From an uncultured Verrucomicrobiota bacterium (GTDB lineage Bacteria; Verrucomicrobiota; Verrucomicrobiia; Methylacidiphilales; UBA1321), in assembly GCA_903863295.1 (NCBI GenBank), contig CAIPBM010000145.1:53730-117729 (forward strand): 64,000 nt of DNA, read 5' to 3'. Below the pieces are notes generated by a model. It did not search any database, was not told where the DNA came from, and worked only from the letters and a program-made list of their open reading frames with translations. A program made the translations under genes and the position numbers. Below, piece by piece: positions 1-8,300 of the stretch. Each line of letters opens with the position of its first letter. Within the stretch, counting starts at the first letter, position 1.

Positions 1-76
1 AACCTTTTCCTGAAGCCTGAGTTTAAAGAGGGATGAGGAAGGAAGCGATCGGTTGCTGGGTGTAGCGCGGCTGGCG

Positions 77-900
77 ATGAAACTGGGTCGGGAGCATATG
101 AGCGACTACGGGGCGGTGACCAGCCGCAAGGACTTCACCCAGCGCCAACTCATGGCCTGTTTGGTGCTGCGGGCTTATCTCAAGACGACCTATCGGGCGT
201 GATCGAGATTTTGGAAACCAGCGAGGCGCTGCGCAACGAGTTGGGGATGAAAGAGAAGCTGCCCCACTACAGCACCCTGGCGAAGTTCTGCGAGCGCAGC
301 GCGGTGCTGGAAATCCTCGGGGCGATGCTGCACAGGCTCGGCGGAGCGGCCCTGCGTCAGAAATCCGAGCCGATGGCCATCGACGCCACGGGTTTGGAAA
401 CCAGCACGGCCAGCGCCCACTTTGTCAGCCGCAGCAAGAAGGAGCGCAAGAAATGGGTCAAACTTTCGGTGGCGGTGCTCACCACGAGCCTGTTGCCGCT
501 GGGCGCGGTCTTGGACTGGGGGCCGAACAACGACAAGTGCCAGGTCTGGACGCTGCTGCAACAATCGCTCTCGGGCCAACCGATCCCACTGCCCAAGCTT
601 TACGCCGATGCGGGCTACGATGCCAAGTGGGTGCACGGAATCTGCCGCGATGAGTTCGGCATCGCGACCACGGTAATCAAACCCGCCCGCTGCGCCGCAG
701 ATGGTTCGCGCCGGGGCGAGTACCGCAGCCAGATGTCAGAAAATTATCTCAAGGAACAAGGCTATGGCCAGCGCTGGAAAGTCGAAAGCTACATGAGCGC
801 TCTCAAACGCACCACGGGGTCAACCTTGCTGGCCCGCAAGCCCGCCAACCTCCTCAAGGAAGCCGCCTTCAAGGTGCTGGCCTACGCCCTCAATCGTTAG
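77..900 (+). pseudogene. IS5-like DDE transposase, frameshifted
   Basis: The reading frame from ATG 77 ends at a TGA at 200-202. The rest of the protein continues in another frame from about 199 to 900. Sliding back one base at the CGGGCG stretch joins the halves as TYR-GVIEILETS, which gives one protein of about 274 residues. The C-terminal half has the look of an IS5/IS4-type DDE transposase: MAIDATGLE near the first Asp, LYADAGYDAKWV near the second, and a final RWKVESYMSALKRTTG block with the catalytic Glu. A second degraded copy of the same family lies at 21519-21837 on the other strand. No terminal repeats were identified. The element is probably inactive unless the shift is programmed. 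Confidence 0.7.
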
Positions 901-995
901 AGGGCTGCGGCGTGAGCCAGGCTTTTCAACAGTGCAACTAGAAGTATAGTTCCGCTCGTTGCTTCAAACCAACCCACATGCTCCATCCGTAAAGT

Positions 996-1016
996 GTAAG
1001 CGGTGCATGAAGCACC
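996..1016 (+). repeat. IS66 left terminal inverted repeat
   Basis: GTAAGCGGTGCATGAAGCACC pairs with the inverse of 3466-3486 (GTAAGCGGTGCACCGAGCACC), with mismatches only in the middle. It is preceded by the 8-bp target duplication at 988-995. Confidence 0.88.
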
Positions 1017-1029
1017 ACGAATTGGAGGT

Positions 1030-1069
1030 GTCATAGAGACCGTAGATTTTCGACTATGGTCTCTATGAC
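1030..1069 (+). promoter_or_regulatory. Subterminal inverted repeat over the tnpA start
   Basis: The arms GTCATAGAGACCGTAG and CTATGGTCTCTATGAC are complementary except for one base, with a loop of about 8 bases. The right arm contains both candidate ATG codons of tnpA (1056 and 1065). A closely related hairpin lies inside the other end of the element at 3394-3433. It may be a transposase binding site, or it may limit translation of tnpA. Confidence 0.55.
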
Positions 1070-1472
1070 GGATGGAGTTGTTCTGCGAACCGATGCTAAG
1101 GGACGAGTCGTAGTCACCCGTGATCGGCGGGAGGCGTTGTTGGAGGAATTTGGAAAGAGCGGGATGAGTGGGGCGCAATTTGCGAAGTGGGCCGGAGTGA
1201 AGTATTCGACCTTTGCCTATTGGGTACAGCAGCGGCGCAAGGAGCAGAAGAGCGGTGAACCGATCAAATCGCGAGGTGAACCTGGGCCTGACGTCCGGTG
1301 GCTGGAAGCGGTGGTGGCCGGGGAGCAAAAGCCTCAGGCCGGTGAACAGACGGCAACGTCATCCTTGGTCATGCACGGGCCGGGTGGCCTGTGGTGGAAG
1401 ATCGAGAGCGAGGACCAGGCGCGAATGGCAGCGGTGGTGTTGCGACATTTGGGAACGGCAACGGCATGCTGA
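1065..1472 (+). CDS. tnpA: IS66 accessory protein TnpA (helix-turn-helix)
   Basis: This 135-residue protein is the first gene of the IS66 element. The segment SGMSGAQFAKWAGVKYSTFAYW is a helix-turn-helix typical of the small IS66 OrfA protein, which is thought to bind the element's ends. The C-terminal half is not conserved enough to interpret. ATG 1056 would add three residues (MVS), and both possible starts lie within the inverted repeat at 1030-1069. The gene overlaps tnpB by 7 bases (1466-1472), which suggests translational coupling. Confidence 0.8.
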   Translation: MTDGVVLRTDAKGRVVVTRDRREALLEEFGKSGMSGAQFAKWAGVKYSTFAYWVQQRRKEQKSGEPIKSRGEPGPDVRWLEAVVAGEQKPQAGEQTATSSLVMHGPGGLWWKIESEDQARMAAVVLRHLGTATAC

Positions 1473-1813
1473 GTTTTACGGCCAGCCTCAAGATTTACGT
1501 GGCGCTGGAACCGTACGACATGCGCAAGAGCTTTGAGGGCTTGTCGGCCCTGACCGCCACGGCGCTGCGTGAGGATGTGCGTGACGGAGCCCTCTTTGTC
1601 TTCAGCAACCATCGCCGCAACCGGCTCAAAATCCTCTACTGGGATGGGACGGGGCTGTGGGTGATGGCCAAGCGTTTGGAAAAAGGAACGTTCTCATGGC
1701 CGGAGGGAGAAGAAAAAGTCATCCGGTTGCGCTCGGAAGCGCTGGCCATGCTCACGGGTGGAGTAGATTTGTGGGGAGCAAAAATGCGTCCCTGGTATGA
1801 TCGGGGCGATTGA
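1466..1813 (+). CDS. tnpB: IS66 accessory protein TnpB
   Basis: This 115-residue protein has the IS66 Orf2-like signature: YDMRKSFEGLSALT near the N-terminus, then LFVFSNHRRNRLKILYWDGTGLWV, then the WP block near FSWPEGEEKVIRL. The family is about 115 residues, so the gene is full length. It is required for transposition of IS66 relatives, but its biochemical role is not settled. ATG 1466 was chosen because the conserved FTASLKIYVALEPYDMRKS block follows directly. tnpC starts 56 bases downstream. Confidence 0.9.
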   Translation: MLSFTASLKIYVALEPYDMRKSFEGLSALTATALREDVRDGALFVFSNHRRNRLKILYWDGTGLWVMAKRLEKGTFSWPEGEEKVIRLRSEALAMLTGGVDLWGAKMRPWYDRGD

Positions 1814-1869
1814 GCATTTACCTCTGAAAATACGAGAAAACGGCCCAGCTCCTGCTTCACGATAATCGA

Positions 1870-3381
1870 GTGAAAGAGCTGAGCAAAAAGCAACTGCTCC
1901 AACGGGTCGAGGAGCTTCAAACGGAAAACACGCTGCTGCGGCAGAAGGTCGATCTTCTCATCCAAAAAATCTTTGGAGCCAGCAGTGAAAAACTGGACGC
2001 AGCACAGCTCGATTTGTTTTTGCTGCAAACGGAGAACGCGCCGGGAAAATCGGTGGCCTCCTCCGCACTGGAGGAGGCTGACCCTCAACCCCAAGCTCGT
2101 GCGAAAGCGAAGCGTGGCCGGGCCCGCTGGCCCGAGGACTTGCCCGTGGTGGAGCAAGTGATCGATCCCGAAGAGGTCGCGGCCCAGCCCGATCAGTGGC
2201 GTTGCATTGGCTCCGAAGTGAGCGAGCAGCTCGATTATGAACCCGCCCGGTTCCTGAAACGCAGGCTGATCCGGCGCAAATATGTCTCGCGCCAGGATGC
2301 GTGGGCCATGCCAATCATCGCACCGCTTCCCTCGGTCTTGCAGGAGCGTGGCAGCGCGGCTCCGGGACTGCTCGCGCAAATCATCGTGAGCAAGTTCGTG
2401 GATCATCTTCCGCTTTATCGGCAGGAACAAATTTATCGAACACGGCACGGAGTGGATTTATCCCGGCACACGATGGTGCGCTGGCTGGAACTGGCCGCCG
2501 ATTGGTTGGGGCCGATCTACCGGCACATCCACACGGGAGTCATGGCCGGTGGTTATGTTCAAGTTGATGAGACGCCGGTGCCCTATCTTGAACCCGGCCA
2601 CGGCACGACTCGCATGGGCTATTTTTGGACGGCATCACGGCCCGGTGGCGATGTTATTTACCAATGGCAAACTAGTCGAGGCACTGCCTGTCTGGACAAC
2701 GTGTTGCCGGTGGACTTTCGCGGGATCGTGCAGTGCGACGGTTACTCGGCCTACGCCAGCTTCGCTCGCAAAAGAGACAACATTGAACTGGCGGGCTGCT
2801 GGGCGCACGTCCGGCGCAAGTTCCATGAGGCCCGTGGACAGGACCCGCTTATGACCGTGTGGCTCCTGCGCCAGATCAATCATCTTTATCGCATTGAGCG
2901 AAAGCTGCGCCGCGCCAAGAGCGGCCCTCAATTACGCGCCGCGCTGCGTGCGCACCAGGCCAAACCCGTTTACGCCCGACTGCATCGAATCCTCACCCGG
3001 CTCAAATTGAAACGACGCTACCTGCCACGCAGCGGAATGGGGATGGCCGTCGCCTACGCCTTGAACTTGTGGCCGCAGCTCGGCGTTTATCTCACTGACG
3101 GTCGCGTCGAAATCGACCAAAACCTCGTGGAGAACGCCATCCGCCCGACGGCTCTCGGCAAAAAGAATTGGATGTTCATTGGCCACGCCGAAACCGGCCA
3201 GCGTAGCGCCATCCTGTACACCATCGTCGAGTGCTGCCGGCGGCGTGGTCTCGATCCCTTCGCGTACCTGCGTGACATCTTCACGCGCCTGCCCTCGGCC
3301 ACCAATTGGCAAATTGACCAACTGACGCCTGAAGCGTGGGCACGACATCGATGCCTAGGCCAGATGGCACATGCAGCCTGA
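1870..3381 (+). CDS. tnpC: IS66 transposase TnpC (DDE)
   Basis: This 503-residue transposase catalyses cut and strand transfer of the element. It has an N-terminal leucine-zipper-like coiled coil (KKQLLQRVEELQTENTLLRQKV), a zinc-finger-like region, and the catalytic core. The acidic residues sit in QVDETPV, VQCDGYSAY and DQNLVENAIRP, and the last is the family's Glu-bearing signature. Start is GTG 1870, since no ATG precedes the conserved coiled coil. The length matches intact IS66 transposases and there are no internal stops. Confidence 0.93.
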   Translation: MKELSKKQLLQRVEELQTENTLLRQKVDLLIQKIFGASSEKLDAAQLDLFLLQTENAPGKSVASSALEEADPQPQARAKAKRGRARWPEDLPVVEQVIDPEEVAAQPDQWRCIGSEVSEQLDYEPARFLKRRLIRRKYVSRQDAWAMPIIAPLPSVLQERGSAAPGLLAQIIVSKFVDHLPLYRQEQIYRTRHGVDLSRHTMVRWLELAADWLGPIYRHIHTGVMAGGYVQVDETPVPYLEPGHGTTRMGYFWTASRPGGDVIYQWQTSRGTACLDNVLPVDFRGIVQCDGYSAYASFARKRDNIELAGCWAHVRRKFHEARGQDPLMTVWLLRQINHLYRIERKLRRAKSGPQLRAALRAHQAKPVYARLHRILTRLKLKRRYLPRSGMGMAVAYALNLWPQLGVYLTDGRVEIDQNLVENAIRPTALGKKNWMFIGHAETGQRSAILYTIVECCRRRGLDPFAYLRDIFTRLPSATNWQIDQLTPEAWARHRCLGQMAHAA

Positions 3382-3393
3382 TCTGCGACGACT

Positions 3394-3433
3394 GTCATAG
3401 AGACCATAGTTTTACAAATACGGTCTCTACGAC
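3394..3433 (+). repeat. Subterminal hairpin at the IS66 right end
   Basis: The arms GTCATAGAGACCATAG and ATACGGTCTCTACGAC form an imperfect hairpin just after tnpC. It repeats the subterminal hairpin at 1030-1069, so both inner ends of the element carry the same motif. Confidence 0.5.
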
Positions 3434-3465
3434 CCATAAAGTGTAAGGGTGATCGTCTGTCAATA

Positions 3466-3486
3466 GGTGCTCGGTGCACCGCTTAC
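3466..3486 (-). repeat. IS66 right terminal inverted repeat
   Basis: This is the inverse partner of 996-1016. It is followed directly by the second copy of the 8-bp target duplication CGTAAAGT at 3487-3494. Confidence 0.88.
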
Positions 3487-3569
3487 CGTAAAGTGGAACC
3501 CCGAGTGGTCCACAATTTTCTGTGGCCTAGATCTGGCCTACCACAATTGTCATCGTGTGCAGGGCAGGC

Positions 3570-4733
3570 TTACTTCATTTGCAAGTGGTTTTCCCGGTAG
3601 GCCGACGGCGGGATGCCCTCATGCGATTTGAATGCTTTGCTCAGGGAAACTGCAGATTGAAAGCCGCACTCTGCCGCAATGGCATGCTGCTTGAGCTCAG
3701 TCGTTGAAAGTAGTTTTTTTGCAAGATTGAGACGTTGGCGCAGGATTTCGGTGGCGATTGAGTGATGCAGGTGGCTGTCGAATTTTCTGTAGAGCGCACG
3801 TCGAGAGGCTCCAGATGCGGCAACCACATGTTCAACATCAAACGGCTCCGATATGTGCAAGGCAATGAAACGCAGCGCTTTGGACAAACATAGGTCTTCC
3901 GTTGCAAAGACATCGCTACTTCGTCTCAGAGCAATCCCGCCAGCAGGAATTCGGAGGGCAATCTTCGGTGGCTTTTCCCCTCGCATCAGTCGATCCAGCA
4001 ACTCTGCGGCCCGATATCCCAGTAATTCCCGGTTGCTCAACACGCTGGTGAGAGGAATCGGCCCCAATTGGCTATAGATAGGGTCGTTATCAACACCAAC
4101 GATGGCGACATCCTCCGGCACCCTCAACCCAACATTTAAGCAGGCACGGACAATGTGAACGGCCTCCCCATCATGCTGCGCCATCGCTCCGACCGGCCGC
4201 GGTATCCGTGTGAGTTCTGCGCCCAGCCAAGGGATCATGCGAATGGCTGCACGAGGCTTCCTCCATTTCTCGGTAAAGTCGAGCATGTGAAAGCTGCCTC
4301 CGGCGGATTCTACAGCGTGGCGAAACCCGCTCATACGTTCCAGGACTACATTTGCATTCCTGTTTACAGCGAAGAATGCAAATTGGGTAATCCCTCGTCC
4401 AAGAAGCTCCCTGGCAGCAATTTCGCCAATCCCCTCATTATCGGGAAGCACTTTGGGAAAGCGAAGGTTTGGATCTTCGTTGCAAAGATTCACCACGGGA
4501 ATGCGGGCCCTTTGAATTAGTCCAGCTAGAGGTGTCCGCGCGCTCTGAAGCAGAGTTATGGCCCCGTCGCCAAACCAGCCAGGCGGGATCACTCCACCAT
4601 GGGAGGCATTATCATCAAGGATCCAATCGGTTTCGTGGGCGTATCTTGCGACGCCTAAAGCAATCTCCGGGATATATCTTTCCAGTGCAAGGAGGACGGA
4701 TTTTTTCCTTTTTTTGGTTTTCGAGAGAATCAT
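3570..4733 (-). CDS. XylR-like transcriptional regulator (LacI-type sensor, AraC output)
   Basis: The 387-residue protein has a periplasmic-binding-protein-like sensor at about residues 12-275 and an AraC-type double helix-turn-helix at about 285-387. The sensor shows LPDNEGIGEIAARELLGRGITQFAFF and VAIVGVDNDPI. The output end has CGFQSAVSLSKAFKSHEGIPPSAYREN, the second AraC helix-turn-helix. This architecture is known from E. coli XylR and is common in Verrucomicrobiota as sugar-responsive activators. The ligand cannot be read from the sequence. No metabolic gene is adjacent: the divergent side is a 650-base gap, and the other side is the IS66 insertion, which may have separated it from its target. 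Confidence 0.85.
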   Translation of the reverse strand: MILSKTKKRKKSVLLALERYIPEIALGVARYAHETDWILDDNASHGGVIPPGWFGDGAITLLQSARTPLAGLIQRARIPVVNLCNEDPNLRFPKVLPDNEGIGEIAARELLGRGITQFAFFAVNRNANVVLERMSGFRHAVESAGGSFHMLDFTEKWRKPRAAIRMIPWLGAELTRIPRPVGAMAQHDGEAVHIVRACLNVGLRVPEDVAIVGVDNDPIYSQLGPIPLTSVLSNRELLGYRAAELLDRLMRGEKPPKIALRIPAGGIALRRSSDVFATEDLCLSKALRFIALHISEPFDVEHVVAASGASRRALYRKFDSHLHHSIATEILRQRLNLAKKLLSTTELKQHAIAAECGFQSAVSLSKAFKSHEGIPPSAYRENHLQMK

Positions 4734-5087
4734 AGGTTAAATGTATTGCAGAAGCTGCGAAAAGCCACGAGCTTCTTTCTGGCACGAACAGCTCTTAATA
4801 TGGATATGCCTGACGCGCAGCCGAAATTATGGGAATGGCTGGACAACATCGGATTCTTTTGTCAGCGCCCTTTCATTTACATGGTTTGTAAATCCAACCG
4901 TTCAGCGGGAATGCCAACCAAGCAGTTTTGCTACCACCAAGACGGAGTTAGCTAACTCTGCTTCTGTATTTTCAGTTTTTACATGTTTTATATTTTGGAA
5001 ATGTTGGCAAATCATTTGTGCATACGGTTATATTAGCTGGAGAAATCCTCATAGTGAATTTGATTATTGAACAGAGATCGGGAAACT

Positions 5088-5153
5088 CATTTCACATTTC
5101 ACATTTCACATTTCACATTTCACATTTCACATTTCACATTTCACATTTCACAT
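5088..5153. repeat. Heptamer tandem array (CATTTCA)n
   Basis: Nine perfect head-to-tail copies of the 7-mer CATTTCA run from 5088 to 5150, followed by CAT. The unit is too short for CRISPR, and no spacers exist. Perfect short repeats of this kind can expand and contract by slippage. The array is between a regulator gene and the end of the pseudopilin operon, with no gene directly downstream on the plus strand. Confidence 0.9.
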
Positions 5154-5262
5154 ATGCAATTCGGCAATACGAGTAACACCTCGACTATAGCCACGTTTGT
5201 GGTGATTAGTTTTTTAAGCGCATTACGATAGTTAAGTATAGATCTACAATGTAACTTTCAAC

Positions 5263-5300
5263 TTTCAACCGCAAAGATCCGCTGATTTTTGTGGTTGAAA
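5263..5300 (-). terminator. Possible terminator of the Verru_Chthon operon
   Basis: TTTCAACCGCAAA and TTTGTGGTTGAAA form a 13-base stem with one mismatch and a 12-base loop. It is 88 bases past the last stop codon of the minus-strand cassette. No clear uridine run follows on that strand, so it may be a processing or stability hairpin instead. Confidence 0.35.
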
Positions 5301-5387
5301 TTTCTTCAAGCCTTTGTTTATGCGAGCTCAAAGCTTTGAAGCCGAGAAGCGTAGAAAAACGAATGGCCGGAGCTCCTCGTCCATTCA

Positions 5388-8300
5388 TCACTGCCCAAAG
5401 CGCTTGCAGCTAAGCACCCTAAAGCAGTAGTGAGAGTCAAGCGTCTCAGTGGGGGCTGTTGCAAAATCCGGGATCGTGGGATCATTAGGATCAACGTAGC
5501 GCTCGATGGCAAATGAACCACGGAACTCCCCAGCCACCTGATCACGGCCTTCTTTGAATGTGTTCTGCTGGCCATCGCTGCGGATTTTCATCAAGCTCTG
5601 CACCCAGACATGAACCATGAAGGAGTTAGATTTGGTGGTCAGTCGCGGATAGAGGTCCCGGTAGGGACGCTCCAGCGTGTTGTCGCCCGTCAAGACGTGC
5701 GATTGCTCGGTGGCGCCGTACGCGGTGGTTTTATTGGCATTCCAAAAAGTCGCCAGTTTAGTTTCGATGCTGGCCATCGAGTCCGTATAAGTAATGCCCG
5801 CATTCAGATATGAGACATTATTGGTGGTCGGCATGTCGGACGGAATGAGTGGAACATCACAAATCTCCGAAGGGGAAACAAAGCAGCCGCGGCTGGAGGA
5901 ATTGTTGAAATAAAGTTCGTCAAACTGGCGCAGAGTGTCGTCAATGTCAATGTTGCGCCGGACGGTGACTCCGATTCCTCCTCCTTGAGTCGCACTACCT
6001 AACTGGATTTGATTGGAAAAATCTGGTTCTATTGCATCGCCCAAAGTGCCGGTTGTTTTATATCCTTGGATCATGGTCCAACCTGTCGATGTCCTTTGAT
6101 TCGGATTGATGGCCGTGATTTTTTCCGACTGCAGAAGCGCCCGCATTCCGGTGTCGCGCTTGATATAGGTGAATGGGACGATCTGATAATTCATGTTAAC
6201 CTTGCCCGCAGTGGATAAAGGCTCGCTAATCGCGTAAGGCTCAACCACTGGCATCCAAAAGAGGTCCAGCAGCAGGTGATCGGGGGGAATGCCCCCTGCG
6301 GCCCCGCTACCTGGGTGGTTGATACCGCCTGGGAGATAACTTTTTGCCGGGCGAAACAGTAGCGTCTGCCACGGCAGGTTGCGGAGCACACCCGTTGAAA
6401 GCGATCCAAACATTACCGCTGAGGGAATCATCCGGTTTGGAGAAAAAAATGTATTCTGCTGGGAACACGGGTCTTGATATGAGCGGTCACTGCCGATATA
6501 GGGTGGACCGGCTGAAAAATAGGGGACTGTGTTATTTATTTTGTAGCGTCCCCGATTCATCCCCTCATCGGGTTTGTTGAGATAGGGGCCATCGATGAGG
6601 TAAGCAGATCCATTATCCCAATCACCAAGTTGGCCATTTGCGTTTTTTACGCCTGCAATTCCTGCCGGGATAGGCGGAGCGTATCCTTTGCAGAGGCTGC
6701 TATAGGAAGGCCAGGCGTATGAGAATCCTTTCACAAGGGTTCCAAGATTCAAGGGAATAGAAAGGTCGTTGGAAGATCTTCCTGTGTTAATAAGGCTGTG
6801 TTGCAAGTATCCCGACCTAAAGGGGTAAAGAGCAAATTCGGTGCTAAGATTGCTTTTGCCAGCCACCAATCGTAAGTCACCCTGAAGATTATTCCCAGTA
6901 GCGACGAGTGAAATGACCGAATCTATAACGCCATTTATCCCCGCCCCGGTTTGGCCATACATTATAACTCCAAGCAGCCCCAGATCAGAGTTATGCATAA
7001 AGCGTCTTCCCCTCCGGAGCCCCCCAGTCCCATATTGTAAAGTTCTGTCATCTTCATCAAATCCTGCAGGATCATACCCCGTTGTTCCATTAGGATACTG
7101 TGTAGAAGAGACTGCCCACGAGCCACCATAGAGATTCTGCGTAGATGTGTTTTGATCTGTGTATATACCCAGCCTCGGAATCGGCATGGTGGTTCCCGGG
7201 GGAATTGTGAAGGTGAAAGTTTGAATGGCGGGGCCACTGTTGGGAGCATGGATCTCAACAGTAACAGACCCGGCTATGTTAAAGGTGTCTGCTCCAGAGA
7301 CACCAGCGGGCGGGGAGGTCCCGTCGAGTACGATGACACCGGTCGGCGGCACTGAGTCGATCGGGGATCCAATATTTAGCGGAATCGTGGTGCTAGCAGG
7401 TTCCGTGAGACTGTAAATGCCGGTATATCCACCAACTTTCGTGGGCCCCGTGTCGAAGTCTCCCATACGTCCGACATCGTAGAGATCGGGTTGAACGCCC
7501 GAGCCATTTCCGGCGGCGAAGGGCAGGCTCGAGAAGGGGGTGTAGGTTATGCCGTCCTTATCCGTCACGGTAAGGTTGATAGAGGTGAATTTAATCCGGA
7601 TGTCATTGCACAAAGCCGTAAGCCCGGCCATCGGGCAGAAGAGGTCGGGCAGCAACGCGAACTGGATTTTTGTCTTTTTTGTATTGTCGTAGCCGAGGGT
7701 GACGCTGTTATTGACACTATTTACAGGGTCCGTCTCAGATTTTGTAATGTCTATGCGGTTATCAACCTTAAGCGCGGCAATACCTAACTCCTTAATCGTC
7801 GCGATACGACCAAATCCCCGCGTGCCGTTTCCGGGGACAATTGGGACAACTTGCCCCTGCTTTGTCAGTCCGGTGTATCCTGTTGAGCTTTCATCGGTAG
7901 TATCCGTAGGGGTGTAACTTTTGGCTGTGCCGTCGCTGGTGTCTGCCAGATTGGTACAGCGGATGTAATCGAAAATCTCTGTGAGAATCTGGTCGCGATC
8001 CGCCCCGTATTTGGATGCAAAGTTGCTCCCACCAAATCCGGGAAAAGCTTGGCCGGTGAGGGTCTGGAGATAACTGTATAGTTGGCTGTTCCTCGTGGAC
8101 CAGTCAGTTGTGGAACTGGCTGGATCCTGACGCGCAAAATAGTAGGGATAGCTAGTGCTGGCGCTGTTGCCCAGTGTTCCGCAGAAAGCAATGAGCTTGT
8201 CGAATGGAGTCATTTTGCTCACATCCGACAAGTTATTTATGTTGGTTTTGGTGATCGGCCAAATGACAACGCGCGGTTTGTTGAAGAGGTTCACTTCGGG

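Larger units (their letters stand above)
996..3486 (+). mobile_element. IS66-family insertion sequence, complete
   Basis: This 2491-bp element is bounded by imperfect terminal inverted repeats that begin GTAAGCGGTGCA at 996 and, inverted, end at 3486. The 8-bp sequence CGTAAAGT flanks it exactly at 988-995 and 3487-3494, which is the target-duplication length usual for IS66. It carries the standard three genes in order (tnpA, tnpB, tnpC), all open. Terminal repeats, target duplication and genes are all intact, so the insertion is probably recent. It landed in non-coding DNA between the broken IS5-like gene and the XylR-like gene. Confidence 0.93.
4734..5387. other. AT-rich intergenic region
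   Basis: No convincing protein is encoded on either strand over these 650 bases. The region is more AT-rich than its neighbours. It holds the upstream side of the XylR-like gene, the heptamer array at 5088-5153 and a hairpin at 5263-5300 just beyond the end of the cassette operon. Confidence 0.6.

Noticed and set aside
5088..5153. CRISPR-like array
   Set aside because: The repeats are 7 bases with no spacers, so it is a simple tandem repeat.
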